A stretch of DNA of 64,000 nt, from contig NZ_JJOY01000014.1 of the NCBI RefSeq assembly GCF_000979455.1, positions 53,278-117,277 on the forward strand. Reading direction: 5' to 3'. Source of the stretch: Methanosarcina sp. 2.H.T.1A.6 (GTDB taxonomy: Archaea > Halobacteriota > Methanosarcinia > Methanosarcinales > Methanosarcinaceae). The notes under the pieces were generated by a model. The model searched no databases and had not been told where the DNA came from. It saw nothing but the letters and a program-made list of their open reading frames with translations. The first letter of the stretch is position 1; the number at the start of each line of letters is the position of its first letter. Both the position numbers and the translations under genes were made by a program. Positions 18,551 through 29,691 of this stretch are shown here, piece after piece.

Positions 18551-19456
18551 TCAGTCGACCTTCAGTCCCTGTTCCGTGGGTTTTGTAATGGTGACCTTAC
18601 CTCCTGCGTTTGCAATGGCTTCAGCTACCTGTATGGACTTTTGAGGTGCCGTAAGTGCAACCATACAGCCGCCACCTCCGGCTCCCGTAATCTTTGCCCC
18701 GAAGGCTCCTGCTGCCCTTGCTGAATAGATTAAACGTGAAAGCTCAAGGATATTTACCCCAAGAGCATCAAGCAGGCCCTGGTTCACGTTCATGAGCCTG
18801 CCAATAGAAGCATAGTCTCCTGAAAGCACAAGGGGTTCTCCAATTAGGGAGATTTTGCCAATAGAAGCCATAAGAGGTTCAATCAGCTCAGGGTAGCTAT
18901 CATGAAGCTGCCTTACATTTGCTACAAGCTCTTTTGTGGAAGAAAAAACTCCGGTATCCCCTATCACAATTCCGCAGTCAGGTGTTTTTAACTTTCTACG
19001 CTCCGGGATGGTGACAACCCCTCCGAAAGTAGAAACATAGGTATCGGTAGGGCTTGCTGAACCCTGTACCCGGATCTCGATTTCATGCCCAAGTTTTGCA
19101 ATCTCTTCAAGGGAGAGGCCACATCCAAACAGCTCATTTAGAGCGCCTATGCTTGCAATTGTTACCGCAGCAGACGACCCGAGCCCTGAACCCACAGGGA
19201 TATTGGAATCAACAGTCAAAAAGACGCCTTTTATGGGTACAAATTCCCCCATTTTTTCAATAACTGCAGAAACATAGGGATGTGTTTCAAAATCAATCCC
19301 TGTTCGACCAATTTGTGACTGGATAACTATGGAATTGTTTAACTCTACCCTCACCCGGGTCCTCAACTCTACCGCACATGCTATTGCGGTTTCTCCGTAA
19401 ACAACCGCATGCTCTCCGAAAAGATAGATTTTGCCGGGCGCAGAACATGAAACCAT
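18551..19456 (-). CDS. mvk: Mevalonate kinase
   Basis: 301-residue GHMP kinase that makes phosphomevalonate from mevalonate and ATP. Motif 1 is visible at the N-terminus (SAPGKIYLFGEHAVVYGE), motif 2 is the ATP-binding IPVGSGLGSSAAVTIA, and motif 3 near the C-terminus is KITGAGGGGCMVAL. The longest frame begins at a TTG (19468), but GAGGA sits five bases before ATG 19454-19456, which gives MVSCSAPGK and is the better start. A gap of about 236 bases separates it from ipk, so ipk-fni may also have a promoter of their own. Confidence 0.95.
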   Translation of the reverse strand: MVSCSAPGKIYLFGEHAVVYGETAIACAVELRTRVRVELNNSIVIQSQIGRTGIDFETHPYVSAVIEKMGEFVPIKGVFLTVDSNIPVGSGLGSSAAVTIASIGALNELFGCGLSLEEIAKLGHEIEIRVQGSASPTDTYVSTFGGVVTIPERRKLKTPDCGIVIGDTGVFSSTKELVANVRQLHDSYPELIEPLMASIGKISLIGEPLVLSGDYASIGRLMNVNQGLLDALGVNILELSRLIYSARAAGAFGAKITGAGGGGCMVALTAPQKSIQVAEAIANAGGKVTITKPTEQGLKVD

Positions 19457-19670
19457 ATTATTCCTCAAAAATTTTCAAGTTTTGTTGAATTAGAGTATGT
19501 AAAGTTTTGTTGAATTTGAGCATGTAAAGTAATGAACTTTATCCTCGGAGAAGATAACCATAAGTAAAAGTAAGAATTATATAAAAAAACTTATCCCGGC
19601 ATGAACTTTATCCCGGGTGTTTTCTGCATAATAAAAAACAAGCATACTTCATTTTTCGTAAGATATGTCT

Positions 19671-20468
19671 TTACTCCACAATAATCGCAGCATACCCGAC
19701 AACTGCACTCATATCTCCTGAAACTTCTCCGCTGTTTGCATATTTAAGTAGAGTTGCCCTGGACCCTCCGAGCTTTTGGGAAGCTGAAAGCATTGCTGCA
19801 ATAGGCCCATATCCGCATACTGAAGCATTTCTTCGCTGGAGCCGGTCATACATGCCTGAAACATTGAGATTCAGGATAGCATCTATAACTTCGTTATCGG
19901 TTTCCCTTGCGCGTTCTGCAGTTTCGTAATGAGTAAAATCACTGGACGCTATGATAACCGCACGTTTCCCGCTTTCGGAAACAAGGTCAGCAACAAGGTT
20001 TCCCACCTCAACTGCTGTTTCTTCGTCCTGCATACCCATGCAAATAGGAAGAATTTTAAAATTCCGTCCGAAACGGTATTGAAGAAAAGGAAGCTGGACT
20101 TCAATAGAGTGCTCGTATGTGTGCCCCAGTTCATCTGCATCAACGATGCTCCCGAGAAATCCTTCTGCAAGTTCGAGATCAACATCAATAGTTCCCAGAG
20201 GGGTTTTCCACGTGTCTCTGGATACTGATACTGGCGAACCGTACCCTGTATGGTTGGGGCCGAAAAGGATATAGGTATCGGCTTCAGGAAGGGTTGCATA
20301 AACATGTGCAGCCACTTTCCCGGAATAGATATACCCGGCATGCGGGCAAACAGCCCCAAGGACTTCTCGTTCCCTGAACTCCAGACCTTCGAAACATCGT
20401 AGAAGTTCTTTCTCCAGATTTTCACAATGCAGGGGATAGAACTGCCCTGCAACTGCTGGTTGTCTCAT
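19671..20468 (-). CDS. MEMO1 family protein
   Basis: 265 residues, matching the archaeal MEMO family (fold related to class III extradiol dioxygenases). Family landmarks are the N-terminal MRQPAVAGQFYP, the histidine-bearing CPHAGYIYSGKVAAHVY, FGPNHTGYGSPV, the TYEHSIEVQLPFLQY block and ASSDFTHYE. The histidines and aspartates equivalent to a dioxygenase metal site are present. Human Memo is a signalling or redox protein; the archaeal role is unknown, but co-occurrence with mevalonate genes is widespread in archaea. GGTGATT suits ATG 20466-20468 better than the TTG two codons earlier, so the ATG is chosen. Confidence 0.93.
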   Translation of the reverse strand: MRQPAVAGQFYPLHCENLEKELLRCFEGLEFREREVLGAVCPHAGYIYSGKVAAHVYATLPEADTYILFGPNHTGYGSPVSVSRDTWKTPLGTIDVDLELAEGFLGSIVDADELGHTYEHSIEVQLPFLQYRFGRNFKILPICMGMQDEETAVEVGNLVADLVSESGKRAVIIASSDFTHYETAERARETDNEVIDAILNLNVSGMYDRLQRRNASVCGYGPIAAMLSASQKLGGSRATLLKYANSGEVSGDMSAVVGYAAIIVE

Positions 20469-20542
20469 TTCCAATCACCCATAATATAAGATATGGGCAA
20501 TTTGTATAAACCCTTGCAGTATGCAGGACGGATGTTTCGGAA

Positions 20543-21289
<747 letters not shown>

Positions 21290-21348
21290 TCATATATAGA
21301 ATCAACAATAAAACGCATTCAGCATCTGAAATGTATCCCATTACGTTT

Positions 21349-21600
<252 letters not shown>

Positions 21601-21642
21601 TCAGTACATACACCTGAAAACCAGTGCCCTTAAAAAGGGAAG

Positions 21643-21717
21643 TGGGACCGCTGAGATTCGAACTCAGGTTCCGGCGTCCCGAACGCCGAAGGATGGACCA
21701 AGCTACCCTACGGTCCC
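21643..21717 (-). tRNA. tRNA-Pro (CGG anticodon)
   Basis: 75-nt cloverleaf. Acceptor arms GGGACCG and CGGTCCC pair fully with discriminator A. The anticodon stem CGGCG/CGCCG encloses TTCGGGA, so the anticodon is CGG. The T arm has the normal TTCGAAT loop. Its first base (21717) immediately follows the TAA stop of rpoN (21718-21720), with no spacer, so it must be cut out of the ribosomal-protein operon transcript by RNase P, or start inside rpoN. Confidence 0.95.
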
Positions 21718-21906
21718 TTACTGGTACGGTGAAAGCACGTCAACAAGTTCGACATGGCTGAGGAACATTCTGCGGCAGCAGTAACGGGTGATCCCGAGAT
21801 CATCCATTACTGTAGCAGCGTCTTCGCCATCGTTGACGCGTCTTTTGTACTCATCCCAATAGTTAGAGATTACTTTTCCACATGAGAAACATCGGACTGG
21901 GATCAT
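21718..21906 (-). CDS. rpoN: DNA-directed RNA polymerase subunit N (Rpb10 homologue)
   Basis: 62 residues, full-length archaeal RpoN. The diagnostic zinc-binding pattern is complete: [13 protein letters not shown] at the N-terminus (CxxC) and the paired cysteines in [15 protein letters not shown]. It is a small assembly subunit between RpoD and RpoL in the archaeal polymerase. AAGGA lies upstream of ATG 21904-21906, nine bases after the stop of rpsI. The rpsI-rpoN-rpoK order is conserved in archaea. Confidence 0.97.
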   Translation of the reverse strand: MIPVRCFSCGKVISNYWDEYKRRVNDGEDAATVMDDLGITRYCCRRMFLSHVELVDVLSPYQ

Positions 21907-21914
21907 AACTGTCC

Positions 21915-22325
<411 letters not shown>

Positions 22326-22332
22326 TCACCCA

Positions 22333-23181
<849 letters not shown>

Positions 23182-23316
23182 TCACGCGGAAAAAAATTCC
23201 CTATCGCGTTCGAACATCGCCATAGCTGCCGCAACTCTGAAGTTAGGGGCAGCAAATTAAAGATCAAGCGATTAGTCGGATGGTATGATGTGAATAACAT
23301 TTCTAGTACATAAAGA

Positions 23317-23841
23317 TTATGCGTAATCTGAAGAACCAAGAACACCCATGGAAACCTTCCCAAGTACCCCCTCTATTTCGCATCCGAACTTTCTTGCCAC
23401 AATAAGTGCCACTATCCGGATATCCACAAGATAAGCAAGCCTATCCTGCATGGAATTAATTTCGGAAACAAGCCGTTGTCTGTTCACGCCCGTATCCGCG
23501 GAAACGAAATCAAGGATCTGTTCAAAGGATATTTCTTCCCTGTGACGACCTGCAGAAGATTTATCTGGTTTTCCGGGATTCTCATTGAGTTTGAGAAAAT
23601 CTTCTGGCGGTTTAAAAGCATGGGGAAGCCGGACACTCTCAACATCAAAACAGGGTAAAAGTGTACCGTCCTTAAGGGAAAGCAAGCCTGCTTCAAGGGC
23701 GCGGTCCTTTACCTCAGAAGCAGTCTTCGGGGAAAACCATTTCAGGTCAAAGGCAAGGGAAAACTCAAAGTCTTTTTCCGGGAGAGAAACGGTAAGATTT
23801 TTTTTAAAAGGGGCCGAAACAACACGTTTAAGTTCTTCCAT
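23317..23841 (-). CDS. DUF2240 family protein
   Basis: 174 residues resembling the archaeal DUF2240 family: an N-terminal region of winged-helix character (LKRVVSAPFKKNL, DLKWFSPKTASEVKDRALEAGLL) and a C-terminal helical part beginning FEQILDFVSADTGVNRQRL and ending VALIVARKFGCEIEGVL. Function is uncharacterised; the fold suggests nucleic-acid binding. It lies on the minus strand ahead of the rpl18e operon, with about 170 bases between. Family assignment is from memory of the pattern, so moderate confidence. Confidence 0.7.
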   Translation of the reverse strand: MEELKRVVSAPFKKNLTVSLPEKDFEFSLAFDLKWFSPKTASEVKDRALEAGLLSLKDGTLLPCFDVESVRLPHAFKPPEDFLKLNENPGKPDKSSAGRHREEISFEQILDFVSADTGVNRQRLVSEINSMQDRLAYLVDIRIVALIVARKFGCEIEGVLGKVSMGVLGSSDYA

Positions 23842-24028
23842 TCATGAACCTCGAAAAATAACTGCGCTGGGAGGGGCAGTATAGTATATAAGTCCCACAG
23901 GGTGCAGTTTCACATTTGAAGAATTCCGAAAAAAATTGAATATCTCCGGCACAGAAATGAAATTTAAGCCTGTACCGAAGTGAAATGTTTTTCGGAATAT
24001 TTTTACTACAATTTACTGATGAACGAAT

Positions 24029-25600
24029 TCAGAGGGTCACAAGCTTGGCATTGATGATTCCAGGGACCTGCCTTACCTCTTCAAGGATTGCATCAGAGAC
24101 ATCGACATCCACGTTAAGGACCATCATGGTAACGCCTCCGACTTCCGCCCTTCCGACCTGCATGCCTGAAATGTTGATGTTGTTTTTACCAAGAACCATA
24201 CAACAGGGTCCGATAACATTCGGTTTGTTAATGTGCTTGGCAAAGATCATACGGCCTGCGGGGAAGATGTCTACACTGTCATCATCAACGGAAACGATCT
24301 TGGGCTCATCTCCAACAACAGTTCCGGCAACCAGCTTCGCCGTTTCTCCGCTGGTGAGCCTGATACTGACAGTTGAAGAATACTCTTCTGCAGATTCGGA
24401 CTTGCTTTCCACTACTGCGATCTTTCTGGACTTCGCAAGGATAGGAGCATTGACGTAATTTACCCCGGAACCGAGAGCCATTTCAAGCAGCCCTTTGAGA
24501 GCAGAGACTGTAAGGGGCCTGGTGTCTTTTCCGGAGATTTCCCCATTGTACGCGATTTCTACCTTTTCGTAATTGCCGTCTACAAGCTGCCCTGCAATTT
24601 TACCCATGAGCTCTGCGAGCCTGATGTATGGAGCAAGGACTGCCATAGCTTCGGGCTTCACCGAGGGGATATTGATTGCGTTCTTTGCAAGCCCGCCAGT
24701 AAGGACGGAGACTACTTCCCTAGCGATGTCGATTGCAACATTAACCTGGGCTTCCTGTGTGGAGGCACCGAGATGCGGAGTTACAATGACGTTGTCAAAT
24801 TTCAGAAGAGGATTGTCAAAAGGTGGTTCCTCAACAAAAACATCTAAGGCTGCCCCGCCGACCTTTCCACTTTCAAGGGCTCTTGTAAGGGCTTCTTCGC
24901 TTATGATGCCACCGCGTGCACAGTTGATGATCTTGACCCCTGGCTTCATGAGGGCGAACTGCTCGTCATCAAGGATATTTCTGGTTTCCTTGATAAGGGG
25001 AGTGTGCACTGTGATGTAGTCAGCCTCTTTTGCAATTTCATTAACTGTAGCCAGCTTGACTCCGAGTTCGGCAGCCCGCTTCTCGGAAATGAAAGGGTCA
25101 TACCCCATAAGGTTCATCTCAAGCCCTGAAGCCCGCTTTGCGACTTCAGACCCGATTCTTCCGAGCCCTACAACTCCCAGTGTCTTGCCCTTGACCTCAA
25201 CGCCCGTGAACTTGTTGCGCTTCCATTCCCTGGATTTCAGGGAAGCGTTTGCCTGAGGGATATTCCTGGACATCGACATCATCATAGCAATTGTGTGCTC
25301 TGCTGCCGAAATCATATTTCCTTCGGGAGCGTTGGCTACAATGATTCCTTTCTTGGTGGCTGCGTCAACATCGACATTGTCGACTCCGACTCCGGCCCTT
25401 CCAATAATTTTGAGGCTGTCAGCAGCCTCGATGACTCTCTGAGTAACCTGAGTGCCGCTGCGTATTACAAGGGCATCGTAGGCCCCGATCTTTTCCACCA
25501 GCTCGTCTTCGGAGAGACCGGTACAAACGTCAACAGTAAAATATTCTTTCAGAATCTCCAAACCTTCATTGGAGAGTGAGTCGCTGACCAATACTTTCAT
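24029..25600 (-). CDS. serA: D-3-phosphoglycerate dehydrogenase
   Basis: 523 residues, the long (type I) form. It oxidises 3-phosphoglycerate with NAD, the first step of serine synthesis. The NAD-binding motif is LGVVGLGRIGSEVAKRA at about residue 145. The catalytic Arg/Glu/His set is in INCARGGIISEEAL, the GGAALDVFVEEPP segment and VTPHLGASTQEAQ. An allosteric substrate-binding domain occupies about 320-450. A C-terminal ACT domain, which binds serine for feedback inhibition, ends the protein (GPCCMVLGKNNINISGMQVG). The longer frame to 25651 is not used: GGAG is eight bases before ATG 25598-25600, giving MKVLVSDSLSNEG. Confidence 0.97.
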   Translation of the reverse strand: MKVLVSDSLSNEGLEILKEYFTVDVCTGLSEDELVEKIGAYDALVIRSGTQVTQRVIEAADSLKIIGRAGVGVDNVDVDAATKKGIIVANAPEGNMISAAEHTIAMMMSMSRNIPQANASLKSREWKRNKFTGVEVKGKTLGVVGLGRIGSEVAKRASGLEMNLMGYDPFISEKRAAELGVKLATVNEIAKEADYITVHTPLIKETRNILDDEQFALMKPGVKIINCARGGIISEEALTRALESGKVGGAALDVFVEEPPFDNPLLKFDNVIVTPHLGASTQEAQVNVAIDIAREVVSVLTGGLAKNAINIPSVKPEAMAVLAPYIRLAELMGKIAGQLVDGNYEKVEIAYNGEISGKDTRPLTVSALKGLLEMALGSGVNYVNAPILAKSRKIAVVESKSESAEEYSSTVSIRLTSGETAKLVAGTVVGDEPKIVSVDDDSVDIFPAGRMIFAKHINKPNVIGPCCMVLGKNNINISGMQVGRAEVGGVTMMVLNVDVDVSDAILEEVRQVPGIINAKLVTL

Positions 25601-25748
25601 GTTAATTTCTCCAGATAAATACGATAAACGTGAGATGCTAAATTTTAACAAAGAATACCAATCAACTTAATCACACTTAAGCATTATCACATGTTTTTAG
25701 AGGCGGATTTTCCTAATATTAGGATCTTTAAAGCTCCACTCCACACGA

Positions 25749-26618
25749 TTAACCTACAAGCCTTATAATTCCGATCTTCGGTTCGTAACACTGCCCTCCC
25801 GAAAGAAGAGAACGGACAACTTCTTCTACTAACTCTTCAGGGACGCCTCTTGAGACTGCGGCATCTACAAAACTAGCGTAATCAACTCCCTTGCCTCCAC
25901 CCATTTCCCTGAGCAGTTCAAGTACGAACTCCTTCTGGTCAGCCTTGGCTCCTGCAGGATCTTCAGATTCGAAGTTCAGAGCGCTGAGACCTTCCCGGAT
26001 AGAAGCCCTGAGCTGTTTTGCAAATTCCTGAGGGGAGCGTTCCCTTTCAAGAGCAATGGAAATCCCTTCCGCAAGCTCTCCGGAAATTCCTCTCTCAAGC
26101 AGGTATTCCCTAAGTGTTTCCCCATGGTATCCGCATGCGAGAGCATCCGAAAAAGCCTCAAGCCTGTCAACTGTCTGTTCTGCAGTATCCACAACCCACC
26201 TATTGCGGAGCTCTTCGTCTACGACGTTTGCCTCTTCTGCCCGGATTGAGATAAAAACAGAGCCCGGTTCGGGTTCGTAAATTCTGGCTTTTCCGGTAAG
26301 TGCTATGAAAGCAGGGACCTGAACCGTTGAAAAGAAAATGGAAGCATCAGGCTGGTACTGCCCTGCATATACCGTAAAAGCTCCCGTTGGGTCAACTATC
26401 CGGGCTTTCCACATTTCATTTTGTGTACCTATGCTGTCGAGTTCGGTAAGCACACCAATTGCAAAGACACGGTTGAGAATAAGCCCCAGCGGGCTGATAA
26501 GCAGGTTGGGGGATTTCGAATCAGCTGTTTCGGACGCGGATCTTGCCGATTTCTCAAGCTCCCTGCAGGCTTCAAATTCTTTTGCAAAAACCCTTTTTGC
26601 AACTTCTCTCTTAAGCAA
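25749..26618 (-). CDS. RPA-associated protein (OB-fold plus C-terminal winged helix)
   Basis: 289 residues. An OB-fold region with the RPA-like phrase RIVDPTGAFTVYAGQYQPDA spans about 50-140. A helical segment follows, and the last 70 residues look like a winged helix (GVDYASFVDAAVSRGVPEELVEEVVRSLL in that area). This is the pattern of the archaeal RPA-associated proteins encoded beside replication protein A, broadly analogous to eukaryotic RPA32 (OB + wHTH). The start is TTG 26616-26618, with GGAGGG seven bases upstream, overlapping the end of the RPA gene by eight bases, so the two are translationally coupled. Confidence 0.8.
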   Translation of the reverse strand: MLKREVAKRVFAKEFEACRELEKSARSASETADSKSPNLLISPLGLILNRVFAIGVLTELDSIGTQNEMWKARIVDPTGAFTVYAGQYQPDASIFFSTVQVPAFIALTGKARIYEPEPGSVFISIRAEEANVVDEELRNRWVVDTAEQTVDRLEAFSDALACGYHGETLREYLLERGISGELAEGISIALERERSPQEFAKQLRASIREGLSALNFESEDPAGAKADQKEFVLELLREMGGGKGVDYASFVDAAVSRGVPEELVEEVVRSLLSGGQCYEPKIGIIRLVG

Positions 26619-27972
26619 GGCTTATCCCTCCCCCGGAAACCACTGAACCCGGTTCCTCTTCATCCTGCCCGAGCCTGTGTAATAATTCAACAACTCTAAC
26701 TGCGAGGTCATCTTCGGGCACCCAGGCACTTTCTGCAACAAAAGAAATTCCATACTCTCCCTTTGAAGAATTCCCGCGTACTGCGAGGTAACGGCCGGTA
26801 AGGAACCGTCTCAGGTCTTCATAGACCGCATCTTTAGAAATATCAGAAAACATGAGCTGTTCGGCTTCCTCAAGGGTCTTCCCGTAGATAGATTCTGCAA
26901 GTTCCCTTGGAAACATGACTGACATTGCCCCTGTCCCGTCATCCAGTATAGCCTTAATTCGCATATCCCTTACGCCTTCCACCTTGCCATGTGCCCTGCA
27001 ATTTGATTTCTGAACCACACGGCTGCACTCCGGACAGCGGGAAATGATTCCAGAACCCGGTCGGACTGAAACAACATTGCCTGCAGCAGCTATATCGAAC
27101 ATGCTGTCTCTTGAGTCTATTTCTTCGATTTTCAGAGGAGCAGGGTCTTTTGCTGCGGACTCGAAAGTAAAAGCAAGACTTTCAGCTTCTTCAGACCCGA
27201 CTGAAGAGACTTTAGTACTGCTGAGGATATTGATCGAAGGCATTCCCCTGAACATGCGGATCTGGGCCCCTTCTATCCTGATTATGCTTCCTATGTCAAT
27301 GCCCGGAAGTTCAACCCAGGCGCTGAAAGGCAGCCTGCCGGTCTCATCCGCAAGCACGCCGGAAATCACTTTAGACTGCTTACCCCTGACCAGAACTTCT
27401 CTGTGAGAAAGCTGAAGTACACAGGCTACGGTTCTAACGGAAAAATCCGCAGCACCGATATCAATCAATTTTTTTGCGGGACTTTCGGAAAGTTCGGAAA
27501 GCGGAGGGAGTGAAGAGTCAGAAACTTTAGATACCAGAGATTGCTCCCCTATAGAAAGCCTTATCCTGTTCTGCCAGAGGCGAGTATAGGCGTTCCTGAC
27601 ATTGATAACATCTCCAACCGAGCCCGGCAACTCCCTCCAGGAAGAAAACATGACTGAACCTGTTTCATCTGCAAGAACTCCGGTATACAATCTGGAAGGC
27701 CCCTCATGCACCCCTTCCTGAGGACGAAGTGCCTTTTCCCCGATGTCCAGGATTCTGCCTGTTATTTCAAAATTCTTAAGGGAAGCTGAAAGGTCTTTTA
27801 CCTTCAGGACTTTCCTTTTTCCACCAAACTTTCGGAGGATACTCTCCTTTGCGACCTCCGGAGGTACGCGAAAAGCAAGAAGTTTATCGAATTCTGCCCG
27901 GATGCCACTTTTTTCAAGGTCTCCAAGCGCCCTGGTTAGCTCTTCAAGTTGGGGCGCAATTTTTTCATCCAT
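26611..27972 (-). CDS. Replication protein A (single-stranded DNA-binding protein, multiple OB folds and zinc finger)
   Basis: 453 residues. Two clear OB folds (about 60-150, with YTGVLADETGSVMFSSW; and about 165-255, with SGVLADETGRLPFSAW) show the RPA DNA-binding pattern. A third region holds a zinc-finger motif (CPECSRVVQ...NCRAHG, about 325-345) inside another OB-like domain with IKAILDDGTGAMSVMF. This resembles the two-OB-plus-zinc-finger RPAs known from Methanosarcina. It coats ssDNA during replication and repair. The longer upstream frame is rejected: GGAGG is six bases before ATG 27970-27972 (MDEKIAPQLEEL). The RPA-associated gene overlaps its 3' end. Confidence 0.9.
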   Translation of the reverse strand: MDEKIAPQLEELTRALGDLEKSGIRAEFDKLLAFRVPPEVAKESILRKFGGKRKVLKVKDLSASLKNFEITGRILDIGEKALRPQEGVHEGPSRLYTGVLADETGSVMFSSWRELPGSVGDVINVRNAYTRLWQNRIRLSIGEQSLVSKVSDSSLPPLSELSESPAKKLIDIGAADFSVRTVACVLQLSHREVLVRGKQSKVISGVLADETGRLPFSAWVELPGIDIGSIIRIEGAQIRMFRGMPSINILSSTKVSSVGSEEAESLAFTFESAAKDPAPLKIEEIDSRDSMFDIAAAGNVVSVRPGSGIISRCPECSRVVQKSNCRAHGKVEGVRDMRIKAILDDGTGAMSVMFPRELAESIYGKTLEEAEQLMFSDISKDAVYEDLRRFLTGRYLAVRGNSSKGEYGISFVAESAWVPEDDLAVRVVELLHRLGQDEEEPGSVVSGGGISLA

Positions 27973-28005
27973 TTTAAGCCTCCATTCGAGACACGAATAA
28001 AACAA

Positions 28006-28489
28006 TTAAGATATAAGGGTTTAAGGTTTTACTTTAGATATAAGGGTTTTAGGTTATACTTTATGACTGCAGTCATTTACGACTGTGAGCATTTCGAGCA
28101 TTTATAGGTAGTCAGGGTTCAGGACTTGATATTTTTGAAATCTGATAAGTAGGAATACTCAGTCCATCATAAAGATAACTTTTGGAAATAATTAACTGTT
28201 AGTTTAAACAAACTTCGCTTCCGTAAATCTTTTAGACACCACTTTTCAAGAATGATTGTTCAGAACTTGTGATTCCAAAGATATATCTTTTCAGGACAAA
28301 ATTGTTTTCCTGATAAAATATTGAAAGAATTAGCTCTGAAAAACAAACAAGATTCATTTCTGAAAAAGAGATAAGATCCGTTCCTGAGAAACAGAGGAAA
28401 TTCGGAAAAGAGGAAATTAACGGTTTCTAAAATGATAAAAACGAATGAAAGAACCATAAAGAAATGGAAGAGTAAAAGGGGAACTAAAG
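28006..28489. other. Intergenic region between the divergent RPA and beta-helix protein genes
   Basis: Two opposing promoters must lie here, but none stands out. A direct repeat (TAAGGGTTT with its TATACTTTA-like tail, 28014-28063) and A-rich phrases of the type GAAACAGAGGAAATTCGGAAAAGAGGAAATT were seen. No open frame worth calling. Confidence 0.35.
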
Positions 28490-29596
28490 ATGGAAAGAAT
28501 GAAAGAAAGGAATTTACAGGTATTAAAAATAGTAGCAGCTGCATTTATTCTGGCAGTCATATGCACATGCTCTGCCGTTTCTGCAGCAAACTTAAACGTG
28601 GATTCTGAAGCAGAAGGGGGCTATACCACAATACAGGCTGCAGTGGATGCCGCAAAAGCCGGAGATACTATTTTTGTAAGCCCCGGGACTTATGTTGAAA
28701 ACCTCAAAATAGACAAGCAGGTGAGAATCTGGTCTGACTCGAGGAACCCTGACAACACAATTGTAAAGGCAGCTGACCCTGCAGAAAGTACCGTAGAAAT
28801 AACTACGGAAAGAGTAACTTTCAGCGGATTTGGGGTGGAAGATTCGAAGAAAGCCGGAATTTTGCTGACAGGAGTCAATAACTGCTATATCAACAATAAC
28901 CGGGCCAGAAACTCAGAATACGGGATTCTGCTGCAGGAAGCGGGAAATAATAACATAAACGGCAACATCATAACCCTTAACGAAATAGGGATCAGGCTCG
29001 AAGGCTCAAACTCAAACACAATCCAGGACAATCTCGTTGCTTATAACTACGGTTTCGGGATCTCCCTTGAAGAGAGCAGAAAGAATATTATCTTTAATAA
29101 TTATTTCAAAAACGCCGAAAATATCGAAGAAAACACCGTAAACGCAGACAACACCTGGCAAAGTACCCTCTCAACCAAAAGTAACCTTGTCCGGGGCCCG
29201 TATATTGGCGGTAATTTCTGGGCAGACCTTGAAGGGACCGGTTACAGTGAAACCTGCGTGGATGGAAACAGCAATGGAATATGTGATGTCTCATACGAGG
29301 TAACCGGAGGCGGATCCGATAACTCCCCACTTTACCCGAAAGTTCCGAATGCTGTCACATCCCTTGAAAGCAAACTGGATGCTGAAGCTTACGAGCAGGG
29401 CCTGGCAGACAGAGAAGGCGCAGGAAATGAGACTGGAACCCCTGTAGAAGAACAGACAGAAGAAAACGAAACCGCAGGGGAAGGAAATGAAACTAATGAA
29501 ACAGAAGCTCCAGAAGAAAACGGAGCTCCTGGACCGGGTCTTGGATTTACAGTTCTGGCGGCAGGAGCGGCTTATATCCTGAAGCGGAGAAGGTAA
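28490..29596 (+). CDS. Secreted parallel beta-helix (NosD-like) surface protein with C-terminal sorting-type anchor
   Basis: 368 residues. A signal peptide (about 1-32, with hydrophobic VAAAFILAVICTCSAVSAA) precedes a beta-helix domain: GYTTIQAAVDAAKAGDTIFV opens it, and PbH1-type repeats follow, rich in INNN/ININGN phrases (NCYINNNRARNSEYGILL, NNNINGNIITLNEIGIRL). A calcium-site-like DGNSNGICDVSYEV occurs near 255. The last 70 residues are a Glu/Thr/Asn-rich spacer, then PGPGLGFTVLAAGAAYIL and basic KRRR, a PGF-CTERM-like tail recognised by archaeosortases. It is probably anchored to the envelope. It shares its opening motif with the 3419-4999 protein. Whether it degrades polysaccharide or is structural is unknown. 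Confidence 0.82.
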   Translation: MERMKERNLQVLKIVAAAFILAVICTCSAVSAANLNVDSEAEGGYTTIQAAVDAAKAGDTIFVSPGTYVENLKIDKQVRIWSDSRNPDNTIVKAADPAESTVEITTERVTFSGFGVEDSKKAGILLTGVNNCYINNNRARNSEYGILLQEAGNNNINGNIITLNEIGIRLEGSNSNTIQDNLVAYNYGFGISLEESRKNIIFNNYFKNAENIEENTVNADNTWQSTLSTKSNLVRGPYIGGNFWADLEGTGYSETCVDGNSNGICDVSYEVTGGGSDNSPLYPKVPNAVTSLESKLDAEAYEQGLADREGAGNETGTPVEEQTEENETAGEGNETNETEAPEENGAPGPGLGFTVLAAGAAYILKRRR

Positions 29597-29691
29597 CAAT
29601 AACAGTAATATAAAAATAGAAAACAGGAGAGGAAGCAGAAGGGACAGTTTATCTGTCCTTCTTCTTTCCCCTGCGGTTTCGTTTTCCGGAA

